Positions 36,593-44,131 of a DNA stretch of 64,000 nt are shown here, in pieces. Each line of letters starts with the position of its first letter. Position 1 is the first letter of the stretch. This stretch comes from CAZVFX01 sp964626565 (lineage in GTDB: Bacteria > Myxococcota_A > UBA9042 > CAIXZC01). The DNA lies in contig CAZVFX010000005.1 in the NCBI GenBank assembly GCA_964626565.1, positions 1 through 64,000 of the forward strand, in the 5' to 3' direction. Made by a program: the position numbers and the translations under genes. The notes below the pieces were generated by a model. It ran no database searches, was not told where the DNA came from, and worked only from the letters and a program-made list of their open reading frames with translations.

Positions 36593-37726
36593 TCATTTTT
36601 CGTCGGTTTCAGGAATGGGCACGGGCGTGAACTCCTCCCACCCATACCGGTCGACATAGTTTCTCCATACACCGTCACACACGTAGGAGTAAGCGCAACA
36701 ATTGCACTCGGAGCGCCTCAGCTTTTGTGCCTGCTCCTGCTCGTCCCGGTGTTTCTGCTCCAGCCCTTCGACCCCCGCCTCCACCGCATCGGCGAGGAGT
36801 TCCTTGCGGATGGGAGCGCCGCCGGAGCTCTCCTCAACCCGCCCCCACAGGGCCGATTCCTGCCCTGCTTCCTCGAGTTGATAACGTACGTAGCGCTCCA
36901 CAAACCCCCGCGCCCGATCCGGTATTCTTACCCCTTCAGTACAACAGTGGGGGATATCCACCACATATGCGGGGAGATCTTCACCTTCGTGCCTGGCGAA
37001 GAACTCGCCGATGGCCGGGGCCACTTCGCGGTAGCGCATCATGAGACGCTCGAAATGGGACAGTCCCCTTCCGAAGGGCTGCATGACGTTGAACACCACC
37101 TGGTCGGCGTGGGGTTTGAGCAACTCCCACAGTTCATCCAGCGCCTCCGGGGTGGCGTTGCGGCGGTTCAGCACCGTGCTGGTGTGGATGCGGAGAGGGA
37201 AGCCCTCTTTCTTCAGAGTTGACAGGTTGATGAGCCCCTGCCGGACTTCTTCAAACGCGCCCGGAGTGCGGGTGAGTCCGTTATGCAGCTTTGCATTGCC
37301 CCCGTGAATAGAGAGGATTACGAGATTCAGGCCTCGCTTCACCGCCGACCGGGTGTAGGGCATATAGGAGAAGCGCCTGCCGTTGGAGATCACTCCTACC
37401 GACCGGAATCCCTGCTCAGAAGCAAACTGAATGTAGTCCAACAGATGGGGATTGAGGGTAGGCTCCCCCGAGACAAAGATCAGCTCCTCGCGAAAGCTGT
37501 TGGCTGCGATGACGCTTCGTATCTGTTCGGGGGTAATGGCTCCGACCCGGGCGCGGCGACCGGCGCGGTCTTCTTCCATGCAGAAGATACAGTTATTGTT
37601 GCAACTGGGGCCCACGTCTACGTGAAGCCGCTCCCGGGCCTCGAAATCGGTCACTTTCCGGCCGCGCCGCTCCGTCTGCTCATCTGGTGAAATGGACTCT
37701 TTGGTGTTACGCTTTTTCGACGACAT
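36593..37726 (-). CDS. Radical SAM protein with auxiliary Cys cluster
   Basis: A 377-aa radical SAM enzyme. C42, C46 and C49 (CNNNCIFC) hold the SAM-binding [4Fe-4S] cluster; FVSGEPTLNP is the GGE-like motif. The barrel runs to about 235. Two further Cys groups, HCCTEG and the C-terminal RSECNCCAYSYVCDG, indicate at least one auxiliary cluster, as in SPASM/twitch maturases. ATG at 37726 has GGGAG upstream; a TTG at 37747 would add seven residues. The giant fusion starts 10 nt after its stop, so the two are almost certainly co-translated and act on the same pathway. The substrate is unknown; no small precursor-peptide gene was recognised nearby. Confidence 0.92.
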   Translation of the reverse strand: MSSKKRNTKESISPDEQTERRGRKVTDFEARERLHVDVGPSCNNNCIFCMEEDRAGRRARVGAITPEQIRSVIAANSFREELIFVSGEPTLNPHLLDYIQFASEQGFRSVGVISNGRRFSYMPYTRSAVKRGLNLVILSIHGGNAKLHNGLTRTPGAFEEVRQGLINLSTLKKEGFPLRIHTSTVLNRRNATPEALDELWELLKPHADQVVFNVMQPFGRGLSHFERLMMRYREVAPAIGEFFARHEGEDLPAYVVDIPHCCTEGVRIPDRARGFVERYVRYQLEEAGQESALWGRVEESSGGAPIRKELLADAVEAGVEGLEQKHRDEQEQAQKLRRSECNCCAYSYVCDGVWRNYVDRYGWEEFTPVPIPETDEK

Positions 37727-37786
37727 TGTCACTGCTCCCAGGCGCAATATATCACAGCCTGGCGCCCAGCGCCCACTGTTTACCTC

Positions 37787-38170
37787 TCAGCTACTTTGTT
37801 GCGACTTCCAGTCGCCGATCGCGCGCTGCAACGCCAGAGGCGCAATCACGCTGCAGCCGATCTTCGCCTCGGGCAAGCCCTCCAGGTATTCCACCACCCG
37901 GTCCACATCGATGCTCTCGGCTTCCTCGACGGTCTTGCCCTTGACCAGCAAAGTGGTGGCGGCACTCGCGGCAATAGCCGCGGCGCACCCCTGGGTTTGA
38001 AACCTGGCGTCCTCTATGACGCCACTCACGATTCTGATCATCATTGTCACCTGGTCGGAACACGCGGTATTGATCGCTTCGCCGCGACCGTCCGCACTCT
38101 CCAGAACTCCGCTGTTGGGCGGATTCAAAAACAGTTCGAGTACCTTTCGAGAATAGAACCTGCTGCTCAC
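37787..38170 (-). CDS. IscU/NifU-like Fe-S scaffold, minimal form
   Basis: A 127-aa protein of the IscU/NifU N-terminal family, on which Fe-S clusters are assembled before transfer. The three cluster-ligating cysteines are present: C37 (ACSDQ, with the usual Asp two residues later), C62 (QTQGCAAA) and C106 (KIGCSVIA). GTG at 38170 is chosen, preceded by AAGGGGAG; its G lies one base after the stop of the permease gene, so the two are coupled. The radical SAM gene follows after 60 nt. Its placement among proteins needing many [4Fe-4S] clusters suggests a dedicated scaffold (inference). Confidence 0.9.
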   Translation of the reverse strand: MSSRFYSRKVLELFLNPPNSGVLESADGRGEAINTACSDQVTMMIRIVSGVIEDARFQTQGCAAAIAASAATTLLVKGKTVEEAESIDVDRVVEYLEGLPEAKIGCSVIAPLALQRAIGDWKSQQSS

Positions 38171-38171
38171 G

Positions 38172-39455
38172 TTACTCCCCTTGTGAAAGAACGGTGGCTT
38201 CGTGGCCTGCACCGGCCAACGCTCCCACCAGATCCGGCTGGGCAGCATCACTTTCCAGTGCCACTACGACCAACTTCCGGCTCAAATCAACGTCCACCTT
38301 CCGCACTGACGGAAGGTCGGTTAACGCCCGGGTGATAGTCCTGGCGCAGTTCTGACAAGTGGCATCGGGCACACTGAGGGTCACTGCCCTGGCTTCGCCG
38401 TTCTCAGGTTCCGCCCGCCGGGCCAACCTTCCCAGTAGAGGCGCGGCCAGCGGCGCACCGGCATGCCATAACACCAGGGCCAGGATGAAGTACCCCACAA
38501 TCACGCTGAAGATCCCGGGGCCGGCTTCGTGATGGTGGGCGGCCACGGCAGCATGCACATCAACTCCGAGAACAACCGTCAACGCATCGGTACCCCAGGC
38601 CAGGGCGACGCTGCCCGCGACGATGACGCCCAGGTACACGGCCACGCCCCGTTTGCCGATAAGATCCTTGGCCACCGCGATGGTCACCGTGTTAGTGGCC
38701 GGACCGGCAAGGAGAAAGGCCAGGGCCGCACCCGGGGAGAGCCCCTTGGCCAACAGGGCGGCAGCGATGGGGATGGAGCCGGTCGCACACACGTACAGCG
38801 GCGTGGCGATCATCACCATTACCGCGTATGACAGAAATCCCTGCCCCACATAGTTCGAAATGAAGGAGGTGGGCACCAATACGGAAATCGCGGCTCCCAC
38901 GGCCAGGCCGAGAAGAACGGGCCGGGCGATACCCGCCAGCAACTCTCCCAGGCCGTAGCGCACAGCATCGGCGAGCCGTGAGGGGAGAGTTCGGGAGCCC
39001 CCGGTCACGCCCGCCTGTTCGGGTGAATCCCCCGCCGGTGCACTCCTGGTGACCAGGAGTAGAACCAGCCCGGCCACCAGGGCCACAGTGATGCTGGCCA
39101 GCGGCCGGACAACGGCAAGAAAGGTGCCCATGAGAGCATATGTTGCGAGGATGGAATCAAACCCGGTCACAGGGGTGGCGATAAGAAACGAGAGGGTAGC
39201 GGCGGGGCTGGCCCCGCTCTTCTTCAGCGATGCGGCTACTGGAATCACGCCACAGGAGCACAGCGGCAAAGGGGTGCCCAGCAGTGCGCCCTTGACGACG
39301 GACCCCACCGAGTTGTCGCCGAACTGCCGGAATACCCAGCGTTCGGGAACGAAGACGTGGAGCAGGCCGGCTGCGATGAACCCGATGAGAAGATAGATAC
39401 CCATCTGGTGCGCCAGCAGCACAAACTGGTCGATGAATTGAAACGCTACGTCCAA
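38172..39455 (-). CDS. DUF318-type metal permease with C-terminal HMA domain
   Basis: A 427-aa polytopic membrane protein of the DUF318/SO_0444-like permease family, members of which are linked to export of arsenic compounds or Cu/Zn. The signature PLCSCGVIPVA is in the first third, and a second similar half carries VCATGSIPIAAALLAKG. There are about eight to ten membrane helices. The last ~70 residues are a heavy-metal-associated domain with CQNC (VPDATCQNCARTITRAL), which can bind a soft metal and pass it on. TTG at 39455 is chosen, because GGAGG stands 7 nt before it; a frame from 39500 lacks such a site. It heads the row of Fe-S genes and could handle a metal they need. Confidence 0.88.
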   Translation of the reverse strand: MDVAFQFIDQFVLLAHQMGIYLLIGFIAAGLLHVFVPERWVFRQFGDNSVGSVVKGALLGTPLPLCSCGVIPVAASLKKSGASPAATLSFLIATPVTGFDSILATYALMGTFLAVVRPLASITVALVAGLVLLLVTRSAPAGDSPEQAGVTGGSRTLPSRLADAVRYGLGELLAGIARPVLLGLAVGAAISVLVPTSFISNYVGQGFLSYAVMVMIATPLYVCATGSIPIAAALLAKGLSPGAALAFLLAGPATNTVTIAVAKDLIGKRGVAVYLGVIVAGSVALAWGTDALTVVLGVDVHAAVAAHHHEAGPGIFSVIVGYFILALVLWHAGAPLAAPLLGRLARRAEPENGEARAVTLSVPDATCQNCARTITRALTDLPSVRKVDVDLSRKLVVVALESDAAQPDLVGALAGAGHEATVLSQGE

Positions 39456-39473
39456 GAATCGACCTCCATGGTA

Positions 39474-39486
39474 CTTGAACGTCAAG
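39474..39486. promoter_or_regulatory. Palindrome CTTGA-N3-TCAAG in the intergenic region
   Basis: Perfect 5-bp inverted repeat CTTGA (39474-39478) and TCAAG (39482-39486), immediately upstream of the permease ribosome site and between the divergent permease and selenoprotein genes. A candidate repressor site; no regulator gene is adjacent. Confidence 0.3.
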
Positions 39487-39625
39487 AAAGAATATAACAA
39501 CAGTAGGTAATCTTTTCGAGTTTTTTCATTATCTTCGGCTCAGGGCTTCACCTCCGATGTAACCTTCCTGCAAGCTTCGGCTCAAAGTTTTTTGCAGGCC
39601 AGTCCGGCCAAGGGAGGTGCGTACC

Positions 39626-39961
39626 ATGAACACGACAAATTCCGACAAGGCAAACCTGGAGCGATTCATCAGCATTTCAACCAAGGCCCATGATTCGCTG
39701 CTCGAAATGACGGCCGAATCGGAAGGGAAGAAGCCGCGCATCGTACTCGCCGGCTACGGCTGAGGCGGGCCCAGCCTCGACCTGGTTCTGGATGAACCGG
39801 CAGAAAACGATTCCATCGTTGTCGTGAACGATCTTGAGTTTCTGGTGGGCGGGCGGGAGAAAGAGCTGATTTCCCGCTACGGCTGCAGCATCGACCGGTG
39901 GGACTTTCCATTCTATAGCGGTTTTGCCATCTCTCTGGCAGGGATGGCGTCGGCCTGTTAG
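39626..39961 (+). CDS. HesB/IscA-like selenoprotein, in-frame TGA read as selenocysteine
   Basis: A 111-codon gene interrupted only by TGA at 39761-39763 (codon 46). Read through, it gives MNTTNSDKANLERF, then KPRIVLAGYG-U-GGPSLDLVLDEPAEND, then VNDLEFLVGG, FPFYSGFAISLAG and a final Cys. This is the HesB-like family, in which known selenoprotein members have U in the same G-x-G-U-GGPSL context and LDEPKEND next to it. A-type proteins carry or deliver Fe-S clusters. AGGGAGGTG lies 6 nt before the ATG. Coding quality (high-GC third positions) continues unchanged after the TGA up to TAG at 39959. It is divergent from the permease/NifU-like/radical SAM row. Ordinary gene callers would miss it. 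Confidence 0.88.
39761..39800 (+). promoter_or_regulatory. Candidate bacterial SECIS element
   Basis: Starting 18 nt after the TGA, CTGGTTC (39782-39788) pairs with GAACCGG (39794-39800) around the 5-nt loop TGGAT: seven pairs including one G-U. Position and size fit bacterial SECIS elements, whose apical loop lies roughly 16-37 nt after UGA. A second small stem, GAGGC/GCCTC (39762-39766 and 39774-39778), lies directly at the UGA. Confidence 0.55.
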
Positions 39962-39982
39962 AGGTGAGTTAGGGGGGGTCGT

Positions 39983-40918
39983 CTAGAGCGTCGAAATCTG
40001 CCCGTCTCCCTGCTTCTTGGCCGCGTACAGGGCTGCGTCAGCCTGCCCCACCAGTTCATCGGCCTCAGCCGCATCTTCCGGGAAGGTGGCGACACCAAGG
40101 CTCATGGACACCCTGAGGTCGCCTCCGTTTCCGGGAACCGGGTCCTGAAGGGCTCCGAGAATGCGCCCACCCAGCGAGACCCCTCCCGACTTGGTGGTGT
40201 CCGGGGCCAGAATTGCGAACTCATCGCCGCCGTACCTTGCCACAATGTCATAGCCGCGGCAGCGGCTTTTCAATACGCCTGCCACGTGACGCAACACCCG
40301 ATCGCCGAACAGGTGTCCGTGAGTGTCGTTGAACTCCTTGAACCGGTCCAGGTCGGCGAAGAGCAGCGAAACCGGCTGCCCGGCTCGCTTCGCGCGCGAA
40401 AGTTCACGCTCGAGGAAGTTGTAGAACGTTCGGTGGTTGAACAGTTCCGTAAGCCCATCCATCTGGGCCATGCGCAGGTAGAAATCCCGCTCTCTCGCCT
40501 TGCGCCTGAGGTCCCGGATCTGCAACGCCTTTTCCAGCAACACCGAGAGATGCTCCTGATCCGGAGACTTGGGCAGATAGTCGATGGCCCCGGCCCGCAC
40601 CGCCGCGACGATTGTCTCCGAGCTGGGATAACCGGTGATGACGACGACCTCTGTATCCGGGGAAGTTTCCTTAACTCCCCGTATCACCTGTAGCCCGTCC
40701 ACGCGCGGCATGATAAGATCTGTAAGGACTACGTCGTAACTCTTCTTCTCCACCATATTGAGCGCTTCGCCGCCCCCGGCGGCCAGGTCCACCTTGTAGC
40801 CCAGCCGGTTCAGTATGATCTGGAGAAAATGGCGAACTGCCGGCTCATCATCCACCACGAGGATACGCGGCTTCTCGCGTGCGCTCGGCTTGTCGCTAGA
40901 CCGGTCCTTCGATTCCAT
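39983..40918 (-). CDS. Response regulator with diguanylate cyclase (GGDEF) output
   Basis: A 311-aa two-domain protein like PleD/WspR. The receiver (17-135) has the acidic pair D23/D24, phospho-acceptor D67 (LTDLIMPRVDG) and K117 (DYLPK). The GGDEF domain has GGDEF at 230-234 intact, so it should make c-di-GMP from two GTP. RGYD at 221-224 is the RxxD inhibitory site, so product feedback is expected. No EAL domain or cognate kinase is in the window. The ATG at 40918 follows GGGAGAAGCTC. It is the only signalling protein in the region and sits 21 nt after the convergent selenoprotein gene. Confidence 0.95.
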   Translation of the reverse strand: MESKDRSSDKPSAREKPRILVVDDEPAVRHFLQIILNRLGYKVDLAAGGGEALNMVEKKSYDVVLTDLIMPRVDGLQVIRGVKETSPDTEVVVITGYPSSETIVAAVRAGAIDYLPKSPDQEHLSVLLEKALQIRDLRRKARERDFYLRMAQMDGLTELFNHRTFYNFLERELSRAKRAGQPVSLLFADLDRFKEFNDTHGHLFGDRVLRHVAGVLKSRCRGYDIVARYGGDEFAILAPDTTKSGGVSLGGRILGALQDPVPGNGGDLRVSMSLGVATFPEDAAEADELVGQADAALYAAKKQGDGQISTL

Positions 40919-41128
40919 GAGCTTCTCCCGTCCTTCCTCTGCCCGCTACGTCGTAAACACCTTTACCATCGCCATTCTAGCCTATCAATGTGGGCACAAG
41001 CCAGTGATTTGTCCTAGGGCCGAAGAAGCGCACAAAAGAGGGGCAGATCCGGTGTGACAGGCTGTCTCACCGACACCGTCGCCGCCCACATGCATCTGTA
41101 TTTCTCGTCGAACGGGGGTGCTCAGTCT

Positions 41129-42166
41129 CTAGCAAAGAAACCGGGTAAGCAGGGCAAGCAGCAAGTTGGAGAGCGCGTGAAACACGATCCCGGGGATTAT
41201 GGAACCGGTGCGATCCCGCAGCCAGCCGAAGAGCAGCGACGGGAAGAAGACGGCCAGGCGGCTGGCCGCGGGTATGGCAATGAGGTGTCCCAAAGCGAAC
41301 ACCGCCGACGTGACGATGACTGCCGGGCCGACATCGCCGCCGAAGATTACCAGGCGGCGCCCCATGATCTGCTGAAGCCTCGTCTGCAAGTAGCCGCGGT
41401 AGAACAGCTCTTCCGGGAACGCAACGAGCAGGAGTTGGACCCACAGAAACATGAAGATCCACCAGGGTCCCTTGTCCGCGGCATAAGGCAGATCGTGTTC
41501 GCCACCGGTTCCTTCGATCACGGTTCCGGCGCCGGCCAGCTCAACAGCAGCACGGCCCGGGCGATGCCGAATGACGATGGAATCTCCGGCTTTCATACTG
41601 GCTGCCCCCGGTTCCAGCCGCGGTTTCGCACCGTCGCGGCCGGTGAGCCGCACCTGTGCGTCCGCCGGTTCCCATCCGATTTGAAGGGTGCGGGTTTCCG
41701 GGCCGTTGTTGACCAGGACAAGGTCCTCGTTCCCGTTTTTCAGGATTATGAGACCTTCGCTCTGCTTGACGCCCGGGATGGCGATGAGTGCTTCCGGCCA
41801 GGCCATGAGGCGCCCGGATTCGAGACACGGTTTCAGATCGGACTGTACGCGGTGATAAACGAAGAATCCGACGGAAAACAGCGGAAACACAATCAACAGC
41901 ACGAGCAGCGTCACCCCAACCGCGGAAGCGGAGATCCCGAGGCCGGCGCCCACACTCGAAAACCGCTCGCCTTTCCTCCACAGTGCAAAAGCGGGCAGGT
42001 AGATGAAGGTGGCCGCGATGAGCACCGAGGAGTATTGCCCGACAACGGGAAGCAGGTTGGGAAGATAGGAGAAAACAGCGATCAGGGCGAAACTGGCGGA
42101 CACCACCAGGAGGCACTCGGCAGGTCTGCCCGATTTCTTCTGAGTCGTTTCCACCTGTTTAATCAA
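41129..42166 (-). CDS. CPBP-family (CAAX-like) intramembrane protease
   Basis: A 345-aa membrane protein. Three or four helices in the first 105 residues are followed by an extracytoplasmic insert of ~125 residues (LKNGNEDLVLVNNGPETRTL), then the CPBP core: EELFYRG (252-258), FALGH (290-294) and HALSN (~331), the residues forming the catalytic Glu/His site of this glutamic intramembrane protease family. CPBP proteases process prenylated, lipidated or sorting-tagged proteins. In myxobacteria a CPBP enzyme removes MYXO-CTERM tails, but this protein's target is unknown. TTG at 42166 is the only upstream start in frame; GTG at 42154 is an alternative, and neither has a strong ribosome site. Confidence 0.88.
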   Translation of the reverse strand: MIKQVETTQKKSGRPAECLLVVSASFALIAVFSYLPNLLPVVGQYSSVLIAATFIYLPAFALWRKGERFSSVGAGLGISASAVGVTLLVLLIVFPLFSVGFFVYHRVQSDLKPCLESGRLMAWPEALIAIPGVKQSEGLIILKNGNEDLVLVNNGPETRTLQIGWEPADAQVRLTGRDGAKPRLEPGAASMKAGDSIVIRHRPGRAAVELAGAGTVIEGTGGEHDLPYAADKGPWWIFMFLWVQLLLVAFPEELFYRGYLQTRLQQIMGRRLVIFGGDVGPAVIVTSAVFALGHLIAIPAASRLAVFFPSLLFGWLRDRTGSIIPGIVFHALSNLLLALLTRFLC

Positions 42167-42201
42167 ACCTTTGTAAGCCTAACTCGTAAATAAAGAAACC
42201 G

Positions 42202-42230
42202 TTGACGCCCGCGGTGTGTCATGTTATCTA
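42202..42230 (+). promoter_or_regulatory. Promoter TTGACG-17-TATCTA
   Basis: TTGACG (42202-42207) and TATCTA (42225-42230), 17-bp spacing, about 58 nt before the ATG at 42289. It would serve the PEGA / kelch / helical lipoprotein / prmC gene row. Confidence 0.5.
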
Positions 42231-42288
42231 GTATGACTACCATATGGCGGACAGACGGTCCACTTCTTTGACCATCAAGGAGGCTGCC

Positions 42289-44055
42289 ATGGTTTTGGAG
42301 AAAAGGAAAGGGATGTTGGTTCGTTTGTTGGGACTGATGCTGGGGATTGCCGTTTTTGCGGCCTCCGGTCCAGCCACAGCCCAACCGGCCGACTCCGGAA
42401 AGCCGAAAGTGTACGTCTTCCCGTTCATCAAGGGGGAAGAGGTCTCTGACGTGGTGTTCAACAAGGTTGAGCAGTACTTCCTCACCCTGTTCAAGATGAG
42501 CACCAAGCTTCAAATCGTCGGCGATGACGATCTGAAAGCTGCTGAAGTGAAGAAGGTCACGGAGAAGAAGCGCGAGTCTGCACGGACCATGGCGCCGTGG
42601 CTTGAGAAGGCGGACAACCTGCTTTGGAAGGGCAAGGACCTGCTGGTCAAGAAGTCTTATCGGGACGCGATGCAGGCTCTCAACGAGGCGAAGGAACTCT
42701 ATGAGAGCAACTATCTCGAGCTTCGGGACTACGACAAGCTGGTCGACGCCAACCTCCAACTGGCCATCGCTTTTTTCAGGGCCGGCTACAAGGACAACGG
42801 CGAGGAGCTGCTCAAGGACGTTCTGGTCTGGCGGCCCACCCTGGTCGTTGACAAGAAGAAATACCCGAAGGACTTCGTGCAGTCTTTGGACCAGCTCCGT
42901 GAGTTGATGGAGAAGCGGAAGGGCGGCGTTCTGAGAGTGGAAGCGTCCCCTTCGGCAGGAGCCAAGGTCTTTGTCGACGGCATGCTCAAGGGCACCCTGT
43001 CCGGCGGTAAGTCGGGCCTGGACGTCCGGGGTCTTTACCGGGGCAAGCACTATGTCCAGGTGGTGAAAGACGGGTATAAGATCTGGGCCAAGAAAGTTGG
43101 TGTGCCGCCCGCGGGCAGGACCTCCAAAGTGGTGGCGGAACTGAGCTCGGCGCCTCAGCAGTCAGGCGCGTTGGCGAGCGATCTGGAAGGGGAATCGTTC
43201 CGCGTCTACCAGTTTGCTCTGGAAGGCAACTACGGACCCAAGTTCTCCAAGATTGCGACGAAGTTTGCTGAGAAAGCGCAGGTTCCCTATCTCCTTTTCG
43301 GTTTCGTTTCCAAGGAGCCGAAAGGAACGAAGCTCACCCTTTTCCTCTTCAAGTCGGCGTGGAGCGCGACTGCCGAAGTGGAGCCGGTGGATTTCGACCA
43401 TAACCTCACCAACCTGCAGGTCAACCTCCTGTTCCTGGAGGCCAACCTGGCATCGGCGCTGCAGACGTTCCCGAAGAGCCGGGTAGTGCGGGGGACACCC
43501 GCGGTCTACGTGCGCTCCAAGGCCCTCGCCGAGAAGAAAGCAGAGCCAACTCCGGTGGCAGTGGTCGCACCGGTGGAACCGCCTCCCACCGCGGTGCTGG
43601 CGCCGGTAAAACCGCCGGAACCGGTACGGCCGGTAGAGCCGGTGCGGGAGCAGCCTGTGGAAGTGGTCAGACCGGAAAAGAAGGAGCCGGCGCCGGTGCG
43701 GGTTACCCCCACGGTGGTGGAGGCCAACCCGATCCTTCCGTCACGGACCGAACCTAAAGAAGAGGAAGACCTCGGTGAGTTGTCGTCCATCTTCTCTTCG
43801 GGTGGCACCGACGATCCCGGGCCGGTTGTAGACACAGGCATTCCCCTGGGACCCACCGGGCCTACGGGCGGCGGCAAGTCGGGGGGAGGCGACTCAATCA
43901 CAGGCAAATGGTGGTTCTGGCCTGGTGTGGCGGTTGGAGTAGGCCTCATCGGCGGCGCAGGTTATTTGGCGTATGATTCCATGGGTTCCACCGAAGCGGG
44001 TAAGTATTCCGCGACGGTAAACTGGCAAACTCCCGGACCCGGGATCGGAAGATAA
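42289..44055 (+). CDS. PEGA-domain envelope protein
   Basis: A 588-aa protein with a signal peptide (MVLEKRKGMLVRLLGLMLGI, cleavage near ATA-QP). Residues ~20-210 hold a TPR-like helical part (LLWKGKDLLVKKSYRDAMQA). A PEGA domain follows at ~215-290 (GVLRVEASPSAGAKVFVDGM, then LYRGKHYVQVVKDGY). A Pro/Val/Glu-rich segment (~420-530) and one membrane helix near the C-terminus (WWFWPGVAVGVGLIGGAGYL) complete it. PEGA domains are common in surface-layer and secreted proteins of Myxococcota. ATG at 42289 has AAGGAGG six nt upstream; a longer frame begins at 42244. It is the first of four same-strand genes. Confidence 0.87.
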   Translation: MVLEKRKGMLVRLLGLMLGIAVFAASGPATAQPADSGKPKVYVFPFIKGEEVSDVVFNKVEQYFLTLFKMSTKLQIVGDDDLKAAEVKKVTEKKRESARTMAPWLEKADNLLWKGKDLLVKKSYRDAMQALNEAKELYESNYLELRDYDKLVDANLQLAIAFFRAGYKDNGEELLKDVLVWRPTLVVDKKKYPKDFVQSLDQLRELMEKRKGGVLRVEASPSAGAKVFVDGMLKGTLSGGKSGLDVRGLYRGKHYVQVVKDGYKIWAKKVGVPPAGRTSKVVAELSSAPQQSGALASDLEGESFRVYQFALEGNYGPKFSKIATKFAEKAQVPYLLFGFVSKEPKGTKLTLFLFKSAWSATAEVEPVDFDHNLTNLQVNLLFLEANLASALQTFPKSRVVRGTPAVYVRSKALAEKKAEPTPVAVVAPVEPPPTAVLAPVKPPEPVRPVEPVREQPVEVVRPEKKEPAPVRVTPTVVEANPILPSRTEPKEEEDLGELSSIFSSGGTDDPGPVVDTGIPLGPTGPTGGGKSGGGDSITGKWWFWPGVAVGVGLIGGAGYLAYDSMGSTEAGKYSATVNWQTPGPGIGR

Positions 44056-44131
44056 AGTAGATAAAGCTGTACCGGGCTGTGGCGACAATCGGCAGCGAAT
44101 AGTAGGCAACGACATCTTCGAGGGCTGAGCG

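Noticed and set aside
39529..39911. Minus-strand open frames across the selenoprotein region
   Set aside because: They are antisense to the HesB-like frame and show no motifs; the plus frame with TGA as Sec explains the sequence.
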